From assembly GCA_018373675.1 (NCBI GenBank), contig JAHAGQ010000016.1:1-49064 (forward strand): a stretch of 49,064 nucleotides of DNA, read 5' to 3'. The position numbers and the translations under genes were made by a program. Every line of letters begins with the position of its first letter. Position 1 is the stretch's first letter. The stretch is from Collinsella sp. (lineage in GTDB: Bacteria > Actinomycetota > Coriobacteriia > Coriobacteriales > Coriobacteriaceae). Of this stretch, positions 7,788 through 17,280 are shown piece after piece. The notes beneath the pieces were generated by a model. It saw only the letters and a program-made list of their open reading frames with translations, did not search any database and was not told where the DNA came from.

Positions 7788-9941
7788 TTACTGAACTTTG
7801 CTGGCGAACTCGAGGTATTGCATGCGCTGCAGCTTGTCGATCGTCGAGGCGTATGGGCTGTCTTCAGATTCCAAGTCGTAGCGCAGCCCGTCGGCACCAA
7901 GGTAGCCGGCGACATTGATGGTGGGCACATCTGACCTTGTTGCAAGCAGAGCCTTTTGATAGTCGGTGAGCGGGGCGCCGATCTTATTAAGGGTAATGGC
8001 TGCAATCTCGTTTGCCCCGACGGTGTCGTAGACGTTGAGCTCGGTATTGCCGGCGATTTCATAGTTAGCCCAGACAAAATATGTCGACTGATAGATACGG
8101 AAAGCGTGGCTTGCCGTATCTTCCTGGGGGTACAGCTCGTCGTTGAGAGTCGTTGCGGCGCTCGGCTGATGGTCGCCAAAAAAGACAAGGACAACCGGTC
8201 TGCCGATATTGCGGAGCTCGTTGATAAAGTACTCGAGGTCCCGGTCGGATGCGTTGATGCAGGTAAGATAGGTGTTGAGCGCGCTATTGGCACCCTCGCT
8301 GGCTCCCTCAACCCAATAGTTTGTCAGCTCCTCGGCGGGAACGGTGCCATAGTCGTAGCCGCCGTGATTTTGCATCGTGACGTCAAAGATGAACTGCGGG
8401 GCTTCGTCGGTTCTAAGCAGGTCGAGTATCTTGTCGTAGGTGACGTAGTCGCATACGCCGGCATGGTAATAGGACGCACCTTCGAAATCGCCGATTGAAA
8501 GAAAGTCTCCAAAGCCCAGCTGCTGATAGATTTTATCTCGATGGTAGTTGACGGGGTTTTGCGGGTGCATAGCCGTAGCGGTATACCCAAGCTCTTTAAG
8601 GTCCTTTGCCAGGCTGTTGACGCCATTCATCTGATACAGCTGATAGGGGATTTTGCCCAATCCAACAAAGGCCGTTGTCGCTCCGGTCAAAAATTCGAAT
8701 TCGGAGTTCGCCGTTCCGCCACCGGCGACCGAAGCGAGCATGGTGCCGCGAACAAGTGTGTCGGGAAGCGAGTTGTAGAATGCGGGGCCGGTGTACCCGG
8801 CCGCCTGGAGCTGCTCAAAGCACGAAAGGTCGCTAAAACTCTCATTCATGACGGCAACAATCGTCGGCTTGATTTCATTGAACTGGGCAACGGCCGCCGC
8901 GCGCTGCTCGCTCGAGCCATACGTGCTGTCGTAGGTGGCGGCGAGCTTCTGCTCGATGCTCTGCGCCTCATCGGGCGTATAGTCTTCGGGCTTCTCAATG
9001 GGCAACTCGTTGACCATTTCGGTGAACGAAGTGATAAAACCCTGAGACGCATACGTGGTGATGGGCTGCCAACGGTCAAATCCAAAATTCAGCGCCTGCT
9101 CCAAGTCGATGCTGGAAAAGCCCGAGAGCCCCATAACGGTCACTAGCAGAAAAGCGCAGAGGTTAGCGGCGATTGCGGGGAAGACATGGGTGGGCGTACG
9201 GAGCTTTCTCGGTCGGATAAGCGAAAGAAGCCCTAGGGAAATCTCCAGCAGGGCTAGAGAGGTTACGATTCCGGCGGTAAAGGTAAACTCGTATCCCTCG
9301 CTCACTTCCATTGCGGTGCCAAGGGCCAAGATATCGCTTGGCAGGATGGCCTCGCCTTTAAACGTTATGACGAAGTGCTCGGCAATGCCAAGGATGCAAC
9401 AGGCGACGGGCACGAGGGCCATGACGCCTCCATGACGCTGTCCCAGCAAATAAAGGGAGAGCAGAACCGTCGCGAGCAGCCCGACGGAAAACCCGAATGA
9501 GTTGGCGGGAATGCGATAGAACGTTTCGTTACAGGCAATTTCGAGTGAAACGAACGAGAGCGCTGAAACAGCGGCGATGACAAGGATGTCACGGCAAATA
9601 CAGGCAACCGTTCCCGTCGCAAGATCGGTTTGGTCGATAAGTCCCGAAACCAAGGGCTCGACAAGAAGTATGACGGCGGTAGCACCGAGCGCCGAATAAG
9701 AAAGGACCCATAGGGAATTGTCCTCATTTACGAGCAATTGATTCGTAATCCATGCAGCTACCATGCCGAGCGGGATGAGGAGCGTCGCGCACCAAAAGAC
9801 GCGGGCAATGGGCGGCTTTTCATTGTGTTTGATTGAAAAACATACACGCACCACGACGATGGCCACGATAAGGACGGCGATGAATATGGGCAGATTGGCC
9901 ATGTCGCTCGAAGTGATTTCAAGGGGGATATCTTCGGTCAT
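7788..9941 (-). CDS. LtaS-like membrane sulfatase (glycerol-phosphate transferase)
   Basis: Probably an extracytoplasmic phosphoglycerol transferase making a polyglycerol-phosphate cell-surface polymer. The 717-aa protein has about eight hydrophobic segments in the first 310 residues, more than the five of Staphylococcus LtaS. An outer sulfatase-fold domain follows. Visible metal or catalytic motifs are VAVMNESFSDLS (metal-binding Glu), GGGTANSEFEFLTG (the Thr at the position of the LtaS nucleophile) and VFFGDHQPS (metal-binding Asp/His). The start at 9941 has GAGGAA upstream; 25 further in-frame codons lack support. The gene is monocistronic, with 145 bases to the mrp start and a divergent uvrA on the other side. 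OpgB/MdoB-like activity is an alternative within the same superfamily. Confidence 0.85.
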   Translation of the reverse strand: MTEDIPLEITSSDMANLPIFIAVLIVAIVVVRVCFSIKHNEKPPIARVFWCATLLIPLGMVAAWITNQLLVNEDNSLWVLSYSALGATAVILLVEPLVSGLIDQTDLATGTVACICRDILVIAAVSALSFVSLEIACNETFYRIPANSFGFSVGLLATVLLSLYLLGQRHGGVMALVPVACCILGIAEHFVITFKGEAILPSDILALGTAMEVSEGYEFTFTAGIVTSLALLEISLGLLSLIRPRKLRTPTHVFPAIAANLCAFLLVTVMGLSGFSSIDLEQALNFGFDRWQPITTYASQGFITSFTEMVNELPIEKPEDYTPDEAQSIEQKLAATYDSTYGSSEQRAAAVAQFNEIKPTIVAVMNESFSDLSCFEQLQAAGYTGPAFYNSLPDTLVRGTMLASVAGGGTANSEFEFLTGATTAFVGLGKIPYQLYQMNGVNSLAKDLKELGYTATAMHPQNPVNYHRDKIYQQLGFGDFLSIGDFEGASYYHAGVCDYVTYDKILDLLRTDEAPQFIFDVTMQNHGGYDYGTVPAEELTNYWVEGASEGANSALNTYLTCINASDRDLEYFINELRNIGRPVVLVFFGDHQPSAATTLNDELYPQEDTASHAFRIYQSTYFVWANYEIAGNTELNVYDTVGANEIAAITLNKIGAPLTDYQKALLATRSDVPTINVAGYLGADGLRYDLESEDSPYASTIDKLQRMQYLEFASKVQ

Positions 9942-10059
9942 GGACGTTCCTCTGTTACGGCAAATTAAGTTCAGTATTAGATTACTGTAACCTTTCCACG
10001 GCATTTCGAGAAACAAAGCGCCCGATACGCAAAGCTAAAGGTCTGCGAATCTTGTATTA

Positions 10060-10073
10060 CGAACATCTGTGCG
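10060..10073 (+). promoter_or_regulatory. Probable LexA (SOS) box upstream of uvrA
   Basis: CGAACATCTGTGCG fits the Gram-positive/actinobacterial LexA site CGAAC-N4-GTTCG at 9 of 10 defined positions. It lies 61 bases before the uvrA start, in the right place to repress uvrA until DNA damage. Confidence 0.65.
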
Positions 10074-10134
10074 CGTCGAGTGCGCTAAACTCATCGACAG
10101 TATGATTCGATGCAATAGGAGGCAAGGAGCTTCC

Positions 10135-13014
10135 ATGTCTGATTCTTCTATCGTTATTCGCGGCGCTCGTGAGCACAACCTCCGTGATATCGATGTTTCC
10201 ATTCCGCGTGACCAACTCGTGGTCATTACCGGTCTTTCTGGCTCGGGCAAGAGTTCGCTGGCATTTGACACTATCTATGCCGAGGGCCAGCGTCGATACG
10301 TCGAGAGTCTTTCGAGCTATGCGCGCCAGTTCTTGGGCCAGATGGACAAACCCGACTTGGATTCAATCGACGGCCTTTCGCCGGCGGTGTCGATCGACCA
10401 AAAGACGACGTCTAAAAACCCTCGCTCGACGGTTGGCACCGTAACCGAGATTTATGACTATCTGCGCCTGCTGTTCGCCCGTGTGGGCACCCCGCACTGT
10501 CCCGAATGCGGCCGCGTCATTGAGCGCCAGACGACCGACCAGGTTGCCGACAAGGTCTTGGCGGCGGGGGAGGGCCGCCGCGCGTTTGTGCTGGCACCGG
10601 TGGTGCGCGGGCGAAAAGGCGAGTACACCAAACTGTTTGAGGACCTTCGCGCCGAGGGCTTTAGCCGCGTGCGTGTCGACGGTGAAGTGCGCTCGCTCGA
10701 CGATCCGATCGATCTGGACAAGAAGTTCAAGCACGATATCGAGGTCGTGGTCGATCGCATCGTGATCCGTGAGAACTCTCTTGGCCGTATCGCCGAGTCT
10801 GTTGAGCAGGCGACCGCGCTGGCTCACGGCAATGTAAACGTGTACATGCTGCCCGATCGTGATGCTCCCGAGGGGACCGAGGGCGAGCTTCTGGAGTATT
10901 CGTTGGCCTTGGCGTGCCCGGAGCATGGACACTCCATTGACGATCTTCAGCCGCATGATTTTTCGTTTAACGCTCCCTATGGCGCATGTCCTGAGTGCGA
11001 CGGCCTGGGCTTTAAGAAAACCGTTGATGCCGAGGCGCTGATCGAGGACCCCTCGAAGTCCATTGCCGACGGAGTCTTTGGTAGCCTGTTTGGCAATTCG
11101 AACTACTATCCGCAGATTTTTGCTGCGGTCTGCAAACACTTTAAGGTGAGCGCCGATACGCCGTGGGAGGACTTGCCCCCTCGCGTGCGTCGTGCATTCT
11201 TGGATGGCCTGGGCGATACGAAGATCTCGGTCGACTACCAAAAGCTCGACGGACGTCGCAGCCAGTGGGATACCAAGTTTTCGGGCGTTCGCAACATCCT
11301 GTACGAACGCTATACCGAGACGACGAACGAGAACACCAAGGCGCGCCTGGAGAAGTACATTCGCGAGGAGCCGTGCTCGAGCTGCCACGGCGCTCGTTTG
11401 CGCTCCGAGATGCTCGCCGTCACCGTGGGCGGCAAGTCCATTTACGAGGTTTGTTGCCTGTCGTGCCGTGAATCGCTCGAGTTTTTTGAGGGCCTGGAGC
11501 TCACCGAGCGCCAACAGTTTATCGGCGGCCGTATCGTCAAGGAAATCCTGGAGCGCTTGCGTTTTCTGGTCGATGTTGGACTCGACTATCTGACGCTCGA
11601 TCGTGCCTCGGCGACGCTTTCCGGTGGCGAGGCGCAGCGTATTCGTCTGGCAACGCAGATCGGCGCGGGTCTCATGGGCGTGCTCTATATTCTGGACGAG
11701 CCCTCGATCGGTCTTCATCAGCGTGACAACGAGCGCTTGATCAAGACGCTCGAGCGCCTGCGCGATATCGGCAATACCGTTATCGTCGTCGAACACGACG
11801 AGGATACAATTCGTGCCGCCGATTACGTGATCGACATGGGGCCCGGCGCCGGCGTCAACGGCGGACACGTAGTCGCGGCGGGAACGCCTGCCGATATCAT
11901 GGCGTGTCCTGAGTCGATGACGGGCGCTTATCTGACCGGCAAACGAATGATCCGGGTGCCTGATGAACGGCGCAAGCCCGGTCGCGGCTGCCTTAAAATT
12001 ACGGGCGCTCGAGCCAACAACCTCAAAAACGTTACTGCCAAGATCGAGTTTGGTACGCTTACGGTTGTTACCGGCGTGTCAGGATCGGGCAAGAGCTCCC
12101 TGGTTACCGATACCATTGCGCCTGCCCTTACGAATGCCATTCACCGTTCGACGCGCCCTGTGGGTCCATATAAGAAAATCGAGGGCATCGAGTGTATCGA
12201 TAAGGTTATCGATATCGACCAGTCGCCGATTGGCCGCACGCCGCGTTCCAACCCTGCTACCTATATCGGCCTGTGGGATGATCTTCGCGCGCTGTTTGCG
12301 AGTACGCCGGAGTCGAAGGCGCGCGGCTACTCGCCGGGTCGTTTCTCCTTTAATGTGAGTGGCGGGCGCTGTGAGGCGTGCAAGGGCGACGGGCAGATCA
12401 AGATCGAGATGCACTTCCTTCCCGATATCTACGTTCCCTGCGAAGTTTGCGGCGGTAAACGCTACAACCGCGAGACACTCGAGGTCACCTACCGTGGCAA
12501 GACCATCTCGGACGTGCTCGAAATGAGTGTCACCGAGGCGCTGGCCTTCTTTGGGAATATCCCGCAGATTAAGCGCAAGCTCCAAACGCTGTACGATGTA
12601 GGCTTGGGCTACGTGAGCCTGGGCCAGCCCGCCACGACGCTCTCGGGCGGCGAGGCGCAGCGTGTGAAGCTCGCCAAGGAGCTTCATCGACGCCAGACGG
12701 GCAAGACGTTCTATATTTTGGACGAGCCGACGACCGGCCTTCATTTTGAGGACGTCCGCCAGCTGCTTGATGTGCTGCAGCGCTTGGTCGATGCGGGCAA
12801 CACGGTGCTGGTGATTGAGCACAACCTTGATGTCATCAAGGTTGCCGATCGTCTGATCGATATGGGTCCCGAGGGCGGTAACGGCGGCGGAACCGTTGTG
12901 GTTTCGGGCACACCGGAGCAGGTTGCGGACTGTCCGCAGAGTTATACGGGCAAGTTTTTGGCGCCGTTGCTCAGGCGTGACCGGGAGCGTCAGGCTCAAC
13001 TTGATGCTCAATAA
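10135..13014 (+). CDS. uvrA: UvrABC system protein A (excinuclease ATPase)
   Basis: Damage-sensing ABC-type ATPase of nucleotide excision repair; the dimer loads UvrB on lesions. The 959-aa length is normal. The first P-loop is GLSGSGKSS (residues 33-41) and the second is GVSGSGKSS near residue 650. Two LSGGEAQR signatures, ILDEPSIGLH and ILDEPTTGLH Walker B motifs, and the zinc-finger cysteine pairs (CPEC, CPECDGLG, CSSCHGAR, CEACKGDG, CEVCGG) are all present. The ATG at 10135 follows AGGAGG/AAGGAG. An upstream in-frame start at 10069 would put the LexA box into the coding region and is rejected. It is probably SOS-regulated. Confidence 0.98.
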   Translation: MSDSSIVIRGAREHNLRDIDVSIPRDQLVVITGLSGSGKSSLAFDTIYAEGQRRYVESLSSYARQFLGQMDKPDLDSIDGLSPAVSIDQKTTSKNPRSTVGTVTEIYDYLRLLFARVGTPHCPECGRVIERQTTDQVADKVLAAGEGRRAFVLAPVVRGRKGEYTKLFEDLRAEGFSRVRVDGEVRSLDDPIDLDKKFKHDIEVVVDRIVIRENSLGRIAESVEQATALAHGNVNVYMLPDRDAPEGTEGELLEYSLALACPEHGHSIDDLQPHDFSFNAPYGACPECDGLGFKKTVDAEALIEDPSKSIADGVFGSLFGNSNYYPQIFAAVCKHFKVSADTPWEDLPPRVRRAFLDGLGDTKISVDYQKLDGRRSQWDTKFSGVRNILYERYTETTNENTKARLEKYIREEPCSSCHGARLRSEMLAVTVGGKSIYEVCCLSCRESLEFFEGLELTERQQFIGGRIVKEILERLRFLVDVGLDYLTLDRASATLSGGEAQRIRLATQIGAGLMGVLYILDEPSIGLHQRDNERLIKTLERLRDIGNTVIVVEHDEDTIRAADYVIDMGPGAGVNGGHVVAAGTPADIMACPESMTGAYLTGKRMIRVPDERRKPGRGCLKITGARANNLKNVTAKIEFGTLTVVTGVSGSGKSSLVTDTIAPALTNAIHRSTRPVGPYKKIEGIECIDKVIDIDQSPIGRTPRSNPATYIGLWDDLRALFASTPESKARGYSPGRFSFNVSGGRCEACKGDGQIKIEMHFLPDIYVPCEVCGGKRYNRETLEVTYRGKTISDVLEMSVTEALAFFGNIPQIKRKLQTLYDVGLGYVSLGQPATTLSGGEAQRVKLAKELHRRQTGKTFYILDEPTTGLHFEDVRQLLDVLQRLVDAGNTVLVIEHNLDVIKVADRLIDMGPEGGNGGGTVVVSGTPEQVADCPQSYTGKFLAPLLRRDRERQAQLDAQ

Positions 13015-13034
13015 ATAGGCGATTCAGTTTATGG

Positions 13035-13065
13035 GCGCCATCGACTCCTTGTGATTCGATGGCGC
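13035..13065 (+). terminator. Hairpin after uvrA
   Basis: A perfect 10-bp stem (GCGCCATCGA / TCGATGGCGC) with an 11-base loop lies 20 bases after the uvrA stop. Only TTGCTGT follows, so it is a weak terminator or a 3'-end-stabilising structure. Confidence 0.6.
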
Positions 13066-13103
13066 TTGCTGTGTCGAAGTGACGTATGCAGCCGAATTGG
13101 ACA

Positions 13104-13109
13104 TATACT
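13104..13109 (+). promoter_or_regulatory. Candidate -10 box for the ybaK-murJ-uvrC operon
   Basis: TATACT lies 37 bases before the ybaK ATG. The nearest -35-like hexamer is GTGACG, 19 bases upstream. A GGAC...GTCC inverted pair surrounds the box. Weak support. Confidence 0.35.
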
Positions 13110-13146
13110 TAATCTTTACGTCCGAATGCGAGGGAAAGGATATGTC

Positions 13147-13647
13147 ATGGCAAAGGCTGTAAAGACGCCAAAAACCAATGCGATGCGCGAGCTGGAAAGC
13201 GCCGGCATTTCCTATGTTCTACATACGTACGAAGACGATGGTGATGAGTCGGTGGGCCTGGGGGTCGCGATTTCGGAGCAGCTTGGCGAGGAGCCCGGTC
13301 AAGGATTTAAGACTTTGGTCTGCGTGACACCGTCCAACGACTATGTCGTGTGCTGTATCCCTGTTGCCGACGAGCTCGATCTAAAGTCCGCCGCGCGTGC
13401 CGCGGGGGAGAAGTCCTTGGCCATGATGCATGTGAAGGATTTGCTTGCGGCGACTGGCTACGTTCGCGGCGGCTGCAGCCCGGTCGGTATGAAAAAACGC
13501 TACCGGACGCTCATTGATGAGACATGTGTCCTTTGGGATACCATTTTTATTTCGGGAGGCAAGCGTGGTTATCAGCTCGAGCTTGCACCCGATGATTTAA
13601 TTGCATTTTGCGGGGCGACGGTTGCCGCGATTACGAGAGAGGACTGA
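13147..13647 (+). CDS. ybaK: Cys-tRNA(Pro)/Cys-tRNA(Cys) deacylase YbaK
   Basis: Trans-editing enzyme that hydrolyses mischarged Cys-tRNA(Pro). The 166-aa protein carries the family core: an N-terminal AMRELESAGISYVLHTY, then KTLVCV, and the signature GYVRGGCSPVGMKKR with the reactive region around residues 110-120. The length is normal for YbaK/EbsC. The ATG at 13147 has AAAGGA upstream. It is followed by murJ after 3 bases, so the two share an operon. Confidence 0.92.
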   Translation: MAKAVKTPKTNAMRELESAGISYVLHTYEDDGDESVGLGVAISEQLGEEPGQGFKTLVCVTPSNDYVVCCIPVADELDLKSAARAAGEKSLAMMHVKDLLAATGYVRGGCSPVGMKKRYRTLIDETCVLWDTIFISGGKRGYQLELAPDDLIAFCGATVAAITRED

Positions 13648-13650
13648 GCG

Positions 13651-15333
13651 ATGCCGCAGGAAGAATTGAAGCGCGGAGCTCATTTTGCAAAAGAATCTGC
13701 GCCTCAGACACCCTCATCCGAAGCTTCTTCGTCGCGAGATGACACTGACGACATGGGCTCGTCGGACTACTCCACGGTTGGTCGTTCCGCCGGGCTTATG
13801 ACCATCCTGACCATTGTGTCTCGCGTCACCGGTTTTATCCGCACGTGGGCAATGGCGGCCGCTATCGGCATGTCGCTACTTTCGTCCTCCTATCAGGTCG
13901 CCAACAACCTGCCCAATATGCTCTACGAACTCGTGATGGGCGGCATGCTCGTGACGGCGTTTTTGCCCGTGTACATGGGCGTGAGGCGTGAGCAGGGTCG
14001 CGAGGCCTCGAACGAGTACGTGGGCAACCTGCTCGGCATTCTGCTTTTGGTGCTGGGTGGCATTTCGTTGCTGGGGACCGTGTTCGCCCCGGGCTTTATC
14101 TGGACGCAATCGTTCCTTTCGGGTGACGGCGGCAGCATGGATACCGCTGCGTTCATGTTCCGTTTCTTTGCCATCCAGATTCTGTTTTATGGTTTGGGCT
14201 CGGTGTTCTCGGGCGTTCTCAACGCACACCGCGACTACTTCTGGTCGACGTTTGCCCCGGTCCTCAACAATGTGATCGTCATTGCGAGCTTTATGGGTTT
14301 TGCGCCCGTGTCCGCACAGTTTGGCGAACGTGCCGGCATCATCTTGATTGCGGCCGGTACGACCCTCGGTGTCTTTGTTCAGATGGCATGTCAGATTCCC
14401 GCGCTTAGCAAGCACGGCGTGCATCCCCATATCCATATCGACTTTAAGGACCCCGCGCTGCGCCAGACGATTGCGCTCGGTATCCCGACGCTGCTCGCCA
14501 CGGTGTGCATGTTTGTCTCGACTTCTATCACCAACGCTGCCGCGCTGGTGGTCCAGCCCGAGACTGGTCCTTCCGTCATCGCCTATGCGCGCCTGTGGTA
14601 CACGCTGCCCTACGCGCTGATTGCCGCCTCGCTTTCGACGGCGCTCTATACCGAGCTCTCTCACGACGCACAGGAGAAGGATTACGACAGCGTACGCACG
14701 GGCATTTCGCGTGGCGTCGCCCAGATGCTGTTCTTCCTGATTCCGTTCGCACTGTACCTGATTGTCTTCGCACGTCCGCTCAACATGATCTACTGTGCTG
14801 GCAAGTTCGATGAATCCGGAGTGGCGCTGGTGTCCGAGTACCTTGTCTACCTGGCGCTCTCGCTGCCGCTCTACGGCGTGGTCGTGTTGATGCAGAAGAG
14901 CTTCTCTGCCTTGCTCGACATGAAGCCCTATAGCCGCTATTGCCTGTATTCTGCCATCGGCCAGGCCGGCTCGGTTCTGCTGTTTGGCGTTGTGCTGGGC
15001 TTCGGTATGCCGGCAATCGCGCTTTCGTATGTTGTCGACTACGTGATCTTGGTCGGCTGTTCGCTGTGGTGGCTGCGTCGTCGCCTGCGTGGCCTTCAGG
15101 TCAAATCTATCCTGCATGGCGGTTTCTTTGGCCTTTTGCTCGGTGGCCTAGGTGCTGCCGCAGGCGCCGGCGTCATGTGGGTGCTTGAACACTTTGTCGG
15201 GGCACTTGGCGGCTCGATTCTGATTACTCTTGGCTACGTTTGCGTTGCGGGTGTCGTCTCGCTTGCTGTTACCTTTGGCCTTGCCGTCGTCCTTAAGATG
15301 CCTGAGGTCTCGGCGCTGCTTCGTCGCAAGTAG
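13651..15333 (+). CDS. murJ: Lipid II flippase MurJ (MviN family)
   Basis: Membrane protein that flips lipid-linked peptidoglycan precursor to the outer face. The 560-aa protein has a cytoplasmic, low-complexity N-terminus of about 45 residues (rich in Ser, Asp and Glu). About 14 hydrophobic segments follow, matching the MOP/MATE-like MurJ fold. The N-terminal family signature is visible in GLMTILTIVSRVTGFIRTW and NNLPNMLYELVMGGML. The RBS GAGAGAGGA precedes the ATG. Its stop codon directly abuts the GTG of uvrC, so wall synthesis and repair genes share one transcript. Confidence 0.93.
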   Translation: MPQEELKRGAHFAKESAPQTPSSEASSSRDDTDDMGSSDYSTVGRSAGLMTILTIVSRVTGFIRTWAMAAAIGMSLLSSSYQVANNLPNMLYELVMGGMLVTAFLPVYMGVRREQGREASNEYVGNLLGILLLVLGGISLLGTVFAPGFIWTQSFLSGDGGSMDTAAFMFRFFAIQILFYGLGSVFSGVLNAHRDYFWSTFAPVLNNVIVIASFMGFAPVSAQFGERAGIILIAAGTTLGVFVQMACQIPALSKHGVHPHIHIDFKDPALRQTIALGIPTLLATVCMFVSTSITNAAALVVQPETGPSVIAYARLWYTLPYALIAASLSTALYTELSHDAQEKDYDSVRTGISRGVAQMLFFLIPFALYLIVFARPLNMIYCAGKFDESGVALVSEYLVYLALSLPLYGVVVLMQKSFSALLDMKPYSRYCLYSAIGQAGSVLLFGVVLGFGMPAIALSYVVDYVILVGCSLWWLRRRLRGLQVKSILHGGFFGLLLGGLGAAAGAGVMWVLEHFVGALGGSILITLGYVCVAGVVSLAVTFGLAVVLKMPEVSALLRRK

Positions 15334-17280
15334 GTGCGCGTGGCCGGTCACGACAACATACCAACGCTTGCCGAGCAGGTTTCGCGCGTTCCCACACAGC
15401 CCGGATGCTACCTTTGGAAGGATGCCAAGGGCGATGTCATCTACGTGGGCAAGGCAAAAAACTTGCGTTCCCGTATGCGCCAGTACGTGACACTGCAGGA
15501 TGAGCGTCAAAAGATCCCGCTGATGATGCAGCTGGTGGCGAGCTTTGACTATATCGTGGTGGAGACCGAGCACGAGGCGTTGGTGCTCGAGCGCAATTTG
15601 ATTGGTCAGTACCATCCGTACTTTAACGTCGACCTCAAGGATGACAAGAGCTACCCCTTTATCGCCATTACAAAGGGCGACCTGTATCCCGCTATCAAAT
15701 ATACGCGCGAGCGTCATAAGCCGGGAACGCGTTATTTTGGTCCCTATACCGATAGCCGTGCGGCACGTGAGACGATAGATACGCTGCGCAAGGTTATCCC
15801 CATCTGCTCCGCATCCTGTGCGGAGTGGCGTCGTTGTCGTCGTATCGTCGAGTCCCACAGGGGCGAGGAAGACATCGTCAATATGATTTGCGCGCAAAAC
15901 GGGCGTCCCTGCTTTGACTACCATGTCGGGCGCGGCCCGGGTGCGTGTGTCGGCGCGATTTCTCCTACGGACTATGCCAAGAACGTCAAACGTGTCGAAC
16001 GTTTTTTGTCGGGCCATCGCAAGGATGTCGTCGATGAGCTGACCTCCGAGATGACGGATGCCGCCGAGGCGCTCGACTTTGAGCGCGCGGCACGCGTCAA
16101 ACGTCGTTTGGAGGTCATCAGGGGTCTGGACGACCGTCAGCAAGTCGTTTTTCCCTCCAGTGTCGATATCGATGTCATCGGTTTCTATCGCGAGGAGACC
16201 ATCTCCGCCGCTTGCGTCTTTGTCGTGCGTGAGGGTCGAACGGTTCGAACCTGCGAGTTTATTCTCGATAAGGGTTTGGATGTCGACGAAGAGGAGCTTC
16301 AATCGGGCTTTCTTAAGCGCTATTACGACGAGACGGCTGATATTCCAGCTGAGATAAACCTCTCTGTCGAGCTTGAGGATGCGGAGGCGCTGGGGGAGTG
16401 GCTTGCAGGCAAGCGCGAGCGTTCCTGCCATCTCCATAGGCCGCAGCGTGGCGAAAAGCACCGTTTGCTCGATATGGCATCCAAAAATGCGCGCCATGCC
16501 CTCATGCGCTACATGATGCGAACGGGGTACGCTGACGACCGCACCAATCAAGCGCTCCTGGAGCTCGAAAGCGCGCTGGCGCTGCCGGCGCCGCCGATGC
16601 GTATCGAGTGCTTCGATATCTCGACGCTGCATGGAACCTTTACCGTCGCCTCGATGGTGGTGTTTACCAACGGACGCGCCGACAAGAGCCAGTACCGTCG
16701 TTTTAAAATTCAGGCCGAATTGGACGAGGCAAACGACTTCGTGTCGATGTCCGAGGTTTTGGGACGACGCTATGCTCCCGAGCGCATGGCCGACGAGCGT
16801 TTTGGCTCGCGCCCCGATTTGCTCGTTGTCGATGGCGGTAAGCCGCAATTGACCGCTGCGATCAAGCAACTTGAGGCTCTTGGGCTCGATATACCAGTTT
16901 GTGGCTTGGCAAAGGCCGATGAGGAAGTTTTTGTGCCTTGGGACGAGACTCCCGTCGTGCTGCCGACCGGGTCTGCTTCGCTCTATCTAATTAAACAGGT
17001 GCGCGATGAATCGCACCGTTTTGCAATCACATTCCATCGTGAGTTGCGCGATAAAGCCATGACAGTTTCGGTACTCGATGACGTTCCAGGCGTGGGACCC
17101 ACCAGAAAACGTGCCCTTATGCGCCATTTTGGTTCGATGAAGCGTTTGCGCGCGGCGAGCGAGCAAGAGATCGCGGAAGTTCGCGGCATACCTGCCGATG
17201 TTGCCAAGGCGGTCCACGAGGCGCTCGTTGCGTGGAATGCCGAGCGCGCCGAGGCGGCGGCTGGCCATTCCGATAGCTAA
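15334..17280 (+). CDS. uvrC: UvrABC system protein C (dual-incision nuclease)
   Basis: Makes both DNA incisions in nucleotide excision repair. The 648-aa protein has, in order, a GIY-YIG domain (QPGCYLWKDAKGDVIYVGKAK, about residues 20-40), a cysteine-rich region (about 150-205), a UVR helix pair (LDFERAARVKRRLEVI), an RNase H-like endonuclease domain (MRIECFDISTLHGTFTVAS) and a C-terminal double helix-hairpin-helix (VPGVGPTRKRALMRHFGS). The GTG start touches the murJ stop; a GTG two codons later is an alternative. In the cysteine region the conserved 'GRCxxxC' reads GRGPGAC: residue 201 is Gly where E. coli has an Fe-S ligand, while Cys193 and Cys205 remain. Confidence 0.96.
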   Translation: MRVAGHDNIPTLAEQVSRVPTQPGCYLWKDAKGDVIYVGKAKNLRSRMRQYVTLQDERQKIPLMMQLVASFDYIVVETEHEALVLERNLIGQYHPYFNVDLKDDKSYPFIAITKGDLYPAIKYTRERHKPGTRYFGPYTDSRAARETIDTLRKVIPICSASCAEWRRCRRIVESHRGEEDIVNMICAQNGRPCFDYHVGRGPGACVGAISPTDYAKNVKRVERFLSGHRKDVVDELTSEMTDAAEALDFERAARVKRRLEVIRGLDDRQQVVFPSSVDIDVIGFYREETISAACVFVVREGRTVRTCEFILDKGLDVDEEELQSGFLKRYYDETADIPAEINLSVELEDAEALGEWLAGKRERSCHLHRPQRGEKHRLLDMASKNARHALMRYMMRTGYADDRTNQALLELESALALPAPPMRIECFDISTLHGTFTVASMVVFTNGRADKSQYRRFKIQAELDEANDFVSMSEVLGRRYAPERMADERFGSRPDLLVVDGGKPQLTAAIKQLEALGLDIPVCGLAKADEEVFVPWDETPVVLPTGSASLYLIKQVRDESHRFAITFHRELRDKAMTVSVLDDVPGVGPTRKRALMRHFGSMKRLRAASEQEIAEVRGIPADVAKAVHEALVAWNAERAEAAAGHSDS

